A stretch of 64,000 nt of DNA, taken from assembly GCA_964036275.1 (NCBI GenBank), contig OZ038433.1:18606257-18670256 (forward strand), read 5' to 3'. Origin of the DNA: Litoditis marina (taxonomy: Eukaryota; Nematoda; Chromadorea; Rhabditida; Rhabditidae). The notes below the pieces were generated by a model. The model did not search any database. It was given only the letters and a program-made list of their open reading frames with translations, and was not told the origin of the DNA. Every line of letters starts with the position of its first letter. Positions within the stretch are counted from its first letter, which is position 1. Position numbers and translations under genes: made by a program. Of this stretch, positions 26,253 to 35,900 are shown piece by piece.

Positions 26253-26788
26253 CCAGTCTCTATATCTCTATCTCTCTCTCTTCACTATCTCTCGCTCAAT
26301 TTCCAACTTTGCATGTTGCATTCGCGTTCATTCAGAAAAACTACGTAATTTGTTTTCCACTGATAGTGATAAAAACAAATAAACATATTCGAAAAATGTG
26401 AAAATTGGAGCTGTGAAGAAAGATTCGAAATGACTATGAAAGTAGCAAACTAATGTGGAAATCAAGAATGCTCCATTACAATAACCCAAATCTTGCGCTA
26501 TATCAGGTTTTTTTCTTCTTAGTGGAAATGCTCTTCATTCAAAATAAAAATTCCATGCATTTCCTATTCTAGAAGTAACCTTGAATGGTTTGATCAAGTA
26601 ATCGTCAATTTATCCTTTATGTTTTACACGTATGCAGTTATTACCTACACTGTAGTTTCTGACATGAGACTAACGTGTAAATTTCTCTTATTGTTGTGTC
26701 TGAATTCAACGTAAACCCAAGAACTACAAAATTCAGAGATTATAAAAAAACAGTTGCAGTAAAATAAACAAAAACAAAAACTTACCAT
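16524..26788 (-). CDS. UDP-glucuronosyltransferase (UGT), 16 exons
   Basis: Family role: membrane enzyme of the ER transferring glucuronate or glucose from UDP-sugar to small lipophilic molecules. Exons (minus): 26786-26788 (ATG only), 26026-26144, 23310-23410, 21862-21987, 20910-21044, 20692-20752, 19983-20099, 19479-19551, 19314-19400, 19083-19176, 18646-18758, 18347-18446, 17963-18081, 17510-17627, 17168-17242, 16524-16718. Phases join at every junction except 18646/18446, where one extra base breaks the frame; without it the product is 544 residues, normal for the family. Visible: signal peptide (ALLFLCAL), [11 protein letters not shown] with the catalytic-type SH, VYVAFGS-like YVAFGS, the UGT signature [11 protein letters not shown] then FTHGG and FADQIKNA, and a C-terminal membrane anchor with [18 protein letters not shown]. 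Large introns hold SINEs and MITEs. The family call is firm; the exact orthologue is not assigned. Confidence 0.88.
18605..18646. mobile_element. MITE end abutting a UGT splice donor
   Basis: TACTGTAGGACTCTCAGTAG through GACTATAC is the terminal repeat of the TATAGT/CTACAGTA MITE family. Read on the minus strand, the first intron bases GTATAGTCC are this terminus, so the donor site after exon 18646-18758 belongs to the repeat. Confidence 0.6.
20798..20888. repeat. (GA)n microsatellite in a UGT intron
   Basis: About 90 bases of GA dinucleotides with a few interruptions, within the short intron between exons 20692-20752 and 20910-21044. On the coding strand it is a CT tract ahead of the acceptor CCTTCCAG. 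Long Ser-Leu and Glu-Arg ORFs here are artefacts. Confidence 0.9.
21469..21697. mobile_element. MITE, TATAGT/CTACAGTA family, copy 2
   Basis: Begins TATAGTCTGTTTCATTCCTA followed by CTGAGACTCCTACAGTAAGG, and ends with the inverse TACTGTAGGAGTCTGAGAAG then GAATG-GACTACA. About 229 bp, inside the UGT intron between exons 20910-21044 and 21862-21987. Confidence 0.75.
22153..22327. mobile_element. MITE, GAGTACGTATGCTAGAAGAT family, short copy
   Basis: A 175-bp inverted-repeat element: AGAGTACGTATGCTAGAAGA at the left and TCTTCTAGCACACGTACTC at the right, with a second internal dyad (CATCCTGCGTCTC / GAGACGCAGGATG). Related to the 582-bp element at 28610-29191. Located in a UGT intron. Confidence 0.8.
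23814..24006 (+). mobile_element. tRNA-derived SINE-like element, copy 1
   Basis: About 193 bp, one of five copies. A leader (GCCAACGGAAGG, then CTTTCCGCTGTGTACGCACA) is followed by a tRNA-like segment with A box TAGCGCAGTGGTTAGCGC and B box GGTTCGATTTC, then AAATTTGGCACTCACTATAG. The pol III boxes place it as a tRNA-derived SINE or a repeat that captured a tRNA. It sits in the large UGT intron. Confidence 0.75.
24208..24296. repeat. (GA)n / (GAAA)n microsatellite
   Basis: A GA tract with an internal run of GAAA units, inside the large UGT intron between two oppositely oriented SINE-like copies. Confidence 0.9.
24564..24758 (-). mobile_element. tRNA-derived SINE-like element, copy 2
   Basis: Inverted relative to copy 1, 560 bp away in the same intron. 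Shows the reverse complement of the B box (GGCATCGAACC) and of the A box (GCGCTAACCCCTTCGCCAT), ending CCGTTGGCAACGA. Confidence 0.75.
25481..25730. mobile_element. GGTTACC-rich foldback MITE, copy 1
   Basis: About 250 bp, nearly palindromic: TAACCGGGTTTTCAGGTAAC at the left, GTTACCTGAAAACCCGGTTA at the right, with several internal GGTTACC / GGTAACC repeats. It is in the large UGT intron. A second full copy is at 33647-33896 and partial ones are at 27126-27235, 41299-41372 and 60995-61060. Confidence 0.8.
25817..25946 (+). mobile_element. CACGTGAAA MITE, copy 1
   Basis: About 130 bp; one of six copies. Left end TATACTGTAAGTCAACTGCA then CAGTCACGTGAAAC, right end ACGTGACAATCAAATTAGCT then TCTAGTA, which are imperfect inverted repeats with TA at the edges. 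It is in the large UGT intron just downstream of exon 2. Confidence 0.75.
26178..26285. repeat. (CT)n microsatellite in first UGT intron
   Basis: About 108 bases of CT dinucleotides with ATCT interruptions, between the ATG-only exon and exon 2 of the UGT. The Ser-Leu ORF across it is spurious. Confidence 0.9.
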
Positions 26789-26861
26789 CGGAAGACCACC
26801 CCTGAACCCCGATGATTTATACTATCACTGGGCGATTAGATAGTTCTCCGTTGCTTTTAAT

Positions 26862-26936
26862 CTTATCAACACTCTTTTTATAATTACAGAAAGACATTCA
26901 GGTGCACTTAGAACCAGTAAATATCAACCGTTATCA
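26862..26936 (-). promoter_or_regulatory. Two TGATAA (GATA-factor type) sites upstream of the UGT
   Basis: Minus-strand TGATAAG at 26868-26862 and TGATAA at 26936-26931, roughly 75 and 145 bases upstream of the start codon. TGATAA is the core recognised by the intestinal GATA factor ELT-2 in C. elegans, and many UGTs are intestinal. A TATAAAT lies closer in, about 26816-26822. Function is inferred only. Confidence 0.4.
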
Positions 26937-26944
26937 ATCTTGCT

Positions 26945-28326
26945 ACAAAAATTAATGGTCCATCACGCGCCGCAAGATAGTCGCCCAAGATAGGTGGTAA
27001 ATAAATAAACTAATGACAAAGGTTTCGAAATCGGAATTGAAGATTTACTTTTATTTTTGTCGATGAGTTTAGGCTTGTTTATCGAGTTTTTGCGTTGTGG
27101 AGTTGAAAAACTACATTCTATATCTAACCGGGTCATTTAACCTCGTTTCCAGGTTACCTCAGATGGTAACCGGTTGGTGACCTAATTTTATTATCCGGTT
27201 ACCGGTCTTTCCAACACATAGTGGTTTTTATCGTTGGTTTGTACAATAAACAACTTTAGACTTGCAGATGAATGTAACAGACAGCCTCTTGGAGGATAGC
27301 CGTTGTCTTCCTAGAAGACTCTTTTCCTCCAACTCCCAGCGCCTTTTTGACGCCAACAACACCTTCACACAACACTCAGTGATACGGGAGAAAAATAAAG
27401 CTTGTATTGTATTGTATTGTATTGTATTGTAGAAATAAGTTTTTTTTCGATTGGTGTTTTCGGTCTTTTATAATTAAAGGGCGCTTCTCGAAAGAGAGAG
27501 GAAAACGGTCTAGTTGTAGGTCTAGTCTGATCACACTATAACTGACGAAAATAGAACACCAAAAAAAACCTCACGTGCTGCAGATCAACTTTAGGAGCTG
27601 GGCCAATCGGTGTATAAGAGAATAGAAAACTAATTGGTGATTCACATTAGGATACAGTTATAATAAACTCAAACGCACCACTAGTGCGGCTAGAACTTAG
27701 CACAGCGCGCTGTGAGACGAGAAATAACCTCCGAAACCAACACTAGCAGAATGTCCGGAACTTTCCAAAAATCGACACGATTGGACAGAAATTTGTCCGG
27801 TCTACGCATATGTGAAGAATAACTAGAAGTGTAGTATTAGTTAATTGCACAGTCACATGAAACATGTTGAACACAGAAGAACTCACGAACGCGCAATGAC
27901 AGAGTTCACGATTCCTCATTAGATTGCTGACTTCGCGTGACAATTCATTTACCTCTAGTATTCGATTGTTGTGCACGTGGCGCAGACAGTGACGGTGGAA
28001 TATGTATTTAACTACATTATGACTTGAGCAAAAACAAGAAATATATGGAGATGGAATAAGTCATTATCACATTACATACAAACTGCAAGCCAAACTAACC
28101 ACAAACCCGATTTTGCTCGAGAAAAGAGAGAGTAGGTCAGAGAAGACGCTTTCATCAAACTCGCATGCAAAGTTCCAACAGGAAGAAAACCTTATTATCT
28201 AGTTTCCCGAGTTTGAATAATTTCGCGAGGTATCTCAAAAAGTGCTTGGCTACGATGGAACACGTTTCCGTGAAAATTCGCCGTCTATAGCGGAAATCTC
28301 GCTTTCCCCCTCCTTATTTCATCTGA
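26945..28326. other. Intergenic region between UGT and the membrane-protein pair
   Basis: Holds a partial GGTTACC repeat (27126-27235), a likely retroelement tail (AATAAAG followed by five TATTG units, about 27390-27432) and a CACGTGAAA MITE copy (27832-27963). No exon supported. This is the divergent intergenic region serving both flanking genes. Confidence 0.5.
27832..27963 (+). mobile_element. CACGTGAAA MITE, copy 2
   Basis: About 132 bp with TAGTATTAGTTAATTGCACA at the left, then CAGTCACATGAAAC, and TTTACCTCTAGTA at the right. The CACGTG core is CACATG here. Confidence 0.7.
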
Positions 28327-31300
28327 ATGTTTCGTTGTGTCCGGTTGCTCGTTCTTTTCGGCATCGTTTCCTCTCAGAAACTGAAATGTTACAAAGGAGA
28401 CATTGCGAGCATTGTAAGTTTTTGTCATTCAAATTCGTTTTTCTCTACAGATACCTCTGCGTCTCTAACACACAGTGGAATTAATGAAACCGTATTGAAA
28501 ATGTTCCTTATAATTTTTCTAGTTTAGTGCTACCGTTCATATCAGGATCACAGCTGTATACGTATTACTTAGGAAATGGTAGTTCAATATGATACATGAT
28601 GGTCTCATCAGAGTACGTATGCTAGAAGATCCCGGCACCTTCATTCCTCAAACGTACGCTTTTTCTCTGCTCTTACATCCCGCCGGGACACGAGTGGCGC
28701 GAAAAAATAAAAAACCGGTTACGAAAACTGATATTTCATCAAATTTGGCGCCAGCGCCCGGTGCCAACAGGATTTTTTATTTTTAGACCAATAAACTCCT
28801 AGTCAACTGCTACTACATATTGGATTTTAATTATGGCACGCCTAAAATAGTGAAAAAAGATTGATAACGATAAAAAATTCATCAAAAGGGTAACTACATT
28901 GCAGTGCAGTATGGTCATGTCAATACTGCAATTTACGCTGCAGTCAGCTTAAATTACGCTCAATTCAGCGTAAAAAACGCTGCAGCTGGCTTAAAAAAGT
29001 ATGACCAACACAACTGCAGCGTATTTTTGCAGTTGCAGTCGACTGCATTGGCGTAAAAATCAATACGCGTATTTTCGACAAGATTTACGCTGCATCTAGC
29101 TGCAACTGCAAAAAGTATGAACGAAGCATAAGGCAGAGCAAGCGACGCATGCTGGGATGAAGGTGCCGGAACCTTCTAGCATACGTACTCTGCTGTGTTT
29201 GTAGTTTGATCTTTCTGTGTTACCGTTGTAATTTGCAGTAGCTGATAAGTCTAGGTACCGTAGCTAAGTGTGACGCTAATATTTTCTCCGCCTATTTTGT
29301 GGCGGCCTTCACGAGAGCGTGTGCAGCTCATTGAGAAGCAGACTGTCGCTGCTTGTCTGCTGCCTCATTGATTTCTGAGTTGCTTGTACATAAGTTGGCG
29401 AATATACATCTCAGATACGGTATAATCTCCATTTCCCCAATAAAGTCACCAGAAACTCAATTGATTGAGCGATGCGGGGCGAGCGGTCGTTGACTGTTCG
29501 CCAGCATACGAGAGAGTGTGTGGATCAACTCAGACAACTCTCAGCCAATTGGCCAGCCACTTTTTTATTGGCTGAACGAGAGATTGGGCAGGTCAGAGAG
29601 ACGCAGACTGTCTTAGCTTGTCTGCGCGTCATTGATCTGCATGCTCTCGTTTTTGTAGCTGGCCAATTGCAGAAAATTGGCGCCAATCGTTCTGAGAATG
29701 ATACGCGGAATGGCTGGCCCCTCGCCAAACCCCGTTCTTCACAAAATCACAACGGTTTGATGAATCCTATAACTTCTACATTCCAGAAAGAAGTTGAGAA
29801 AATGTCAGAATATACTGTGGACAAACAAATCTATTGTGGAGTGATAATCAAAATGGAGAAAGGAAACTGCGATTCGTCAACTATAGATTTCCTCTCCGAA
29901 CCAGAGAGGATGTATAAGGTTCTCAACCAAAAGGCGGGAATTGGGGCACAGATGACCAGGGTGGCGAGTCTTTCTCTCTATTTCTTTTTTACGTCTCTAC
30001 TTTTTTCTCTCTGTATCCTTCTCTCACAACTCTCCTTCTTTCTCTTCCTCTTGAACGCATTCTCTCTCTCTCCCTCTCCCTCGCTCTCTTTCCTCTATTA
30101 GTCTCTCTCTTCCTTCCTCTCACCCCCTAGCGTTCAACTCTCTGTTTTCTCACTCTACTTCTTACTCTCTTTCACCCCTCTTCCTTCTCTTCCCCTCTCT
30201 ATTTCTCTTCCCCCCCCCTTTCTCTTTCTATAATAATATATCTCAGAAGGACCGGTGTGTATTCCTAGCTGACTCTATTCTATGTGCCTGTACCCACCTC
30301 CTGCTGACGCCATGTAATACTCCGCAATGGTTATTGGTTCGTTTTTTTCGATTTGAATATTTTGAGTGTTTTTTCTAGAATCTAAGTTTTGAGACTTTCG
30401 TGCCGAACTCAAAGTTCTGCTAGTTCGTTTACTCGATTCCTCTTTATCATTTCAAGTACATCAAAACCCAAGCTCGCTTCTACAAAGATACATTTGTAGT
30501 TCGATTCGTTTCGGTTGTGTGCAAAATACTGTTTTATCACCTGCTTTTTTGAGAAACTGTGAAAGATGAAATGAAGAAACAATAGTAGAAGTTTTCTTAT
30601 CACTCTTTTCCTGATTTTCAGGGCAGACTCCATCCAAAAGTGACGCCAAATGTGGAATGTCTCCGTGCGAAAGTGTTCAAGATTCTACATCCTAATGAAG
30701 AAGACGAGCAGGTCAAACTATTGGAGATAATCGATAATCCAGAAGGTCAGTTATTAGGTGGTGAATCTCAGGATAAATGTGGTTGAAACTCAACAACAAG
30801 GTCTATTCTATAACATACACATAAAACTACCAGTTAGGAATGAAATCCGTTATCAACTTTGTTGTCTTCTGAAAACAACAAAAAGTACCTAAGCGTTTCG
30901 CCCGTTAAAGAATCCGTCCCTCTCTAATTCTGACTTATGAGTTAACACTCTCACCTTTTTGGCAATTGAAAAACTATTATCAAAAATATATACTTTTATG
31001 TCTCTATCTTGCTTCGTTTTCTCAGAAAAGCGGCTTACGTAATGACACCGATAGGGGGGTTGCGTACGGGGTATGCTCAAAGTAGCCTAAAGAAGTACAA
31101 AAATATTTGAAAAAAAAAATGTCTATCATTATACGACGACAGAATTAGAGACTACAAAATGAGAATAAATCTGGACGTAAATGGACCAAGTCAAGTTGCG
31201 TCACAGTGAAAATGTTTATCTTCCTTTTTTATTGCTTGATGTTATGCAAACTTTACAAATTTTCAATCAAAAAGTTTTTCCATGGTCTATGGGAAGACAT

Positions 31301-32509
31301 TGCTAAACTTTTTGAGCTTTTTGAGTTTTTCGTTTAACTCAGATCATAGCGGAACGGTTTATTTAACTAGGATATTTCTAGTATTAGAGCTGCTGTGCGG
31401 GTTCCTAAGAGACCTAAGGTTTAGGGTAAAAACCCAAGGTGATGAGACTAGATTAGATGTTTCCAATTCTTCGTTTACTCTTAAGCAGGCTCTGTTTATT
31501 GCAGTTGATAGATGGGACCGCAGTTTAACTAAGCACCTAATGTTTATCCAACTGTAACTTACGTGCAAGCGGGCGACTTCTATTGTTTTTCTCCTAACTG
31601 TTTTTTACGTTGTAACTATGTTAAATTAGAACTTTCATTTTTATTTACAGATACATTTGACGCAGAACACAGTCAACAAGGATTTGTGAGCTCTCGACAA
31701 ACGCAAGCTCTCTCTGAATCAGAGGTCAATAAAAGACTTGGTGGGTTATAGTCCTCGCCATTCCTACTGAGGGGGCACAAGGTTTTTGGCCGCCTGCCTT
31801 TGCATCTTGGCCCCGCTGCTCAGAACGCTTAGCGCCAATTTTCTGCAATTGACCAGCTACAAAAACGAGAGAGCATGCAGATCAATGACGGCTAAGACAG
31901 TCTGCGTCTCTCTGACCTGCACACTCTCTCGTTCGGCCAATAAAAATGTGGCTGACCAGTTGGCTGAAAATTGTCTGAGTGCCAATATAATATATTTTAC
32001 CTAACAGCCGGTTGACTCAAAATGCGGTCAGGAGAGGGATCTAACTCCCGCCCTGCGAGCTGTAGCGCCCATAACTTCTGGAATTCGATCGTTTTCTATT
32101 TAATGTACCACTTCAATGGTCCGAAACAACCGCTGAGAAGAGAATATATATGTTGTATTCGTTATGTAGGTCTCGTTCTTCAACAAAAAATACTTATAAC
32201 AGCCTACTAATCGGAACATAAAATAGAATAGTGGTGATAAGAACCTAACTGCTGTATACTGTTAGTCAACTGCACAGGCACGTGAAACATGTTAAACACA
32301 GCAGAACTAATAAACGTGCAATTACAAAGTGCACAATGTCTGATTAGATTCTGAATTCACGTGACTATTCAATTTACTTCTAGTATATTTTTACAGGTAC
32401 GATTACGAGTTGGGGTCCAGTGGTCATGTCTGCTCTAACCGCGATTCTTATCTGTTTCTCCATTTACATCATCTACCTCTCGGCCATTTTTGAATTGAAT
32501 TATAAATGA
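28327..32509 (+). CDS. Cysteine-rich single-pass membrane protein A (Ly6/ET-module-like)
   Basis: Exons 28327-28413, 29787-29960, 30247-30336, 30622-30745, 31651-31740, 32397-32509; all phases join, giving 225 residues. Signal peptide (MFRCVRLLVLFGIVSSQ), then LKCYKGD, an IYCGV motif, DRC and CACTHLLLTPCN, a spacing like nematode ET-module / Ly6-type three-finger domains, whose usual ending is C-x-C-T-x(n)-C-N. A second part (VTPNVECL to PNEEDEQ) is acidic, then comes a Ser/Gln-rich linker and a C-terminal membrane segment (SALTAILICFSIYIIYLSAIF), giving an extracellular N-terminus and a tail of a few residues. The downstream gene is a clear paralogue with the same exon structure. Introns carry an inverted repeat pair and two MITEs. 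Function unknown; the domain assignment is by motif only. Confidence 0.75.
28610..29191. mobile_element. MITE, GAGTACGTATGCTAGAAGAT family, long copy
   Basis: A 582-bp inverted-repeat element with arms AGAGTACGTATGCTAGAAGA / CTTCTAGCATACGTACTCT, in intron 1 of membrane gene A. Its centre (about 28905-29120) is filled with GCTGCAG and CTGCAGC palindromes and repeats of TTACGCTGCA. Confidence 0.8.
29531..29696 (+). repeat. Inverted repeat arm 1 in membrane gene A
   Basis: About 166 bp, present in opposite orientation at 31821-31979. Both are inside introns of the same gene (introns 1 and 5), with exons 2-5 between them. It is itself partly palindromic (CAGCCAATTGG / CCAATTGCAG). Confidence 0.75.
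31821..31979 (-). repeat. Inverted repeat arm 2 in membrane gene A
   Basis: Inverse copy of 29531-29696; shared blocks include GCGCCAATTTTCTGCAATTG, GAGAGCATGCAGATCAATGA and GACAGTCTGCGTCTCTCTGA. Located in intron 5. Confidence 0.75.
32255..32386 (+). mobile_element. CACGTGAAA MITE, copy 3, next to a splice acceptor
   Basis: About 132 bp: TATACTGTTAGTCAACTGCA at the left and ATTTACTTCTAGTATA at the right. Its right end lies ten bases from the acceptor TTTTTACAG of the last exon of membrane gene A (exon starts 32397), so branch-site sequence there probably comes from the element. Confidence 0.75.
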
Positions 32510-32571
32510 ACAATTTCCTTTTCATATACAATTGTCATTTGATACATTCCCCTTCTTTTAATGTAAGAAAC

Positions 32572-32577
32572 AATAAA
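32572..32577 (+). terminator. Poly(A) signal of membrane gene A
   Basis: AATAAA 62 bases after the stop codon of membrane gene A. Confidence 0.65.
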
Positions 32578-32976
32578 CGAGTATGTCTTGTGTTTGTAGT
32601 AATGAACATGTTTTTCTATGGTAATGTTTCAATGAAAAATGAACAAGTTAATGTATTTGTATAAACTCCTCGCTTTTATCGTTTATGCTAATGAATGAAC
32701 CTGCGTCTCTCTTCTCAAATGATCTTTACGAGTTTCTAACTTGGTCCAATCTAGTTTACACATTCTTTAAAATATGGAAATTTTTTCACCACAAGTTACA
32801 AGAAACTTTTGTTTCTCCACTAGTTCGCACTTTGCTATACTTTTCAGCTGACTTTTTCACTGCTTTTCAGAAAATAAAAATTTTCTGTTAACGGTAGCCC
32901 GTTAACGCGTTTTCTCTTTCCACGTCAATCCCTGTAGTTATCCCCCCCCCCCCCCTTCGTTGGTTATTTTCCCGAA

Positions 32977-35900
32977 ATGCTTCTTCCTATCTGGTTGTTC
33001 ATTCTTTTCGGCTCTACTTCGTCCCAGAAACTGAACTGCAACTTTGGAGATATAAAGAATCACGTAATTTGTTTTTGTTTTTACAGTTTTTGTATTTTGT
33101 GTAGTTTCCACATAAGTGTTCGAGCGAGTAGTTTTTTTTTGTTGAGAAAAAGTATTGAAAACTGTTCAAAAAACCTCCGTTGCAGAGTGATAAGAGTGAT
33201 CAATTCATGAGTTATCAATTTGTCTTTAACTTGATTGTATATTGATAAACTGATTATTATTATTATTATTTATATTATAAAAATGATCTCATCCATCCCC
33301 ACTTAATTGTAGTTTGAACACGAATATTGTATATTGACCTGGAAGCAATGAGATACATTTATAGTCTGTTTCATGCAACAATAGCCCTCTACAGTAAGAT
33401 TGTAAGTCTTTCAAGTAGATTAGTCACATCTTGTAGGAGTTATGAATAGTTTAAACTTTGTGATTTTGTTTTATACATTGGTTACTACAAGCACAGAAAA
33501 CAGTAAAGTAAAAAGTCTGTTTGTTGGTCAGATAAATCTCCTTGAATATTCGAAAAATTACTGTAGAAAGTCACCGATTTGTGAAACGGAGTATACAATC
33601 ACAGCTTGCATCCCTATGATTACCTGTTTTTGGACCAATTATACAACTAACCGGGGTTTTAGGTAACCTAACCCTTTTTTGGTAACCTGTTTTGCAGGTT
33701 ACCTTGATAGATTAGATAACCACTCACCTGTAACTAAAATTCGGTTACCGTCCAAACTAACGGTAAAAACCACTCTTGCGTTAGAGAGGTAACCGGTTTT
33801 CGATTCTAGGTTACTAACCGGTTACCTACTGAGGTGACCTGTAGAAAGAAGTTACAGAAAAGGGGTTAGGTTACCGAAAATATGGAATTCCCGGTTAGAT
33901 ATGGAATTCACCTCGTTTTTCAGGCATCCGTGGAGAAACAGGAAACTTTTTCTAGCGGAAAATACATCTATTGTGGAGTTATGATCGGCGTCAGAAAACC
34001 GTGCGAATCTTCCGTTTTTTCGTTCGTCGCGGACATCGAAGATCGCTGGGAGACCAACTTCAAAAGGAAGGGACATGCGATCGAAATGGGCAGACTGGTC
34101 GGTAGATCAAATCTCTCTATCTCCATCTCTCTATCCCCTCTCCCTCTCTCACTTTTAGATCAAACCTCTCTCTTCACATCTATTTTTCTCTCTCTTTCTC
34201 TTTCTCCTTCTCTCTCTCGCTCTCTCTCTTTTTCTGTCCCTTGTAGATCAAATCTCTCTCTCCACATCTTTTTCCCTCTTACTTTCTCTTTCTCCTCCTC
34301 TCTCTCGCCCTCTCTCTTTTTCTCTCTGTCCTTCTAACCATTCCCTCCCTCCTTCAGAAGGATAGGTGTGTGGCCGTCGACAATAACCTCGTTCTATGTG
34401 CCTGTACCCATCTCCAGCTGGCTCCATGTAATACTCCGCAATGGTTATTGGTTCGTTTCTACATTTTATGTTGCTTGAAATCTATCAACTAAAGAAGGAC
34501 AATTATGTGGACCAATCCCAATGCTTCGGTCCTTTAAACTGTCATTCATTTATCAATTGACTTTAAAGGACCGATGCGTCGGGAATTGTCCTCATTTCGT
34601 CCTACTTTGAATACTAAATTCAGTTGGTTGACAACATTTTTATCTTGATACACGCTATTTTATCTTGATACACGCTATATACACAGTGGGTGCCAAATTC
34701 ATAGATTTCTGTCTCTCTCCGGAATCGAACCTGCGAGCGAACGATTCGTAGTAGGGCGCTAACCACTCCGCTATAAAAGTATGTAGCGGACAAGCTTTCG
34801 AACCGAAGACATGTGTGCATACACAGCGGAAAGTGAGATACACAGTACCCTTCCTCCTTTCCGTTCGTGACGACTATAACGTACTTTGACCGACAATCAA
34901 AGTGATCTTGAGAACTATATCTATTGACTATTGAGGACTTTTGATGACTAAGGAAAAGGAAAAACTGTAGATACACAGCAGAACAAGATACATCGTATAT
35001 TGTTTTGGAAAGAACGAACCCTCAAATTCATATTTCAAGTTTTCTTCGTCACAGCACAATGTTACACAGTGGCGATCCAGGACCGATCTCCAAACCTGTT
35101 AGTCTCTGTAAACCCTTCTGAGCGTAATATACTGTCAATCAATTGCACAGTCACGTGAAACACGTTAAACACAGCAGAACTAAGAAACGTGCAATTACAA
35201 AGTGCTTGATTCCTCATTATAATGCTAATTTTACGTTGACTATTGAATTTACTCCTAGTATAGTCATTGCCAACAGAAAGGCGGAAAGGTACTGTCTATC
35301 TCACTGTTCGCTGTGTATGCACACATGTCTTCGATTCCAAAGTTTGCCGTAATGTGCTTTGATAGCGCAGTGGTTAGATCTCTGCTACGAATCTTTCGCT
35401 CGCAGGTTCGATTCCGGCGAGAGACGGAAGATTATAAATTTTTCACTCACTATATAGTCAATCCCACTGAAACTTAGCAGCGACCCAATGAATATTCCAA
35501 ACGATGTTCAACCAAATCGCTGTTCGAGCTTGTCCAGTTGCATAAGAACAAGTCAATGAAAAAAAATCTTTAGAAACCTACATCTGGTCTAAGATATAAC
35601 CATCTAAAAATTTTGGCACTATGCGAATGGGTCTCAGTAGAGATGAAACGAACTATATAGTAGTTCTTTTTCCAGGGTCAACTACATCCAAACGTGACGC
35701 CTAAGATGGAATGTCTCCGTGAAAAAGTATTCAAAACGCTATACCCAAATGAAGAAGACGAACAAGTGAAACTATGGAAAATGCTCGAAAATGGAAAAAA
35801 ACTTGGTCAGTTTTCAAGATCAAGGTTACTTGCTAAAATCTAAATTGCTAGCGAAAAATGTGTCAGAACATGTTTAGACATAATTTTCGTCGCGAATTGC

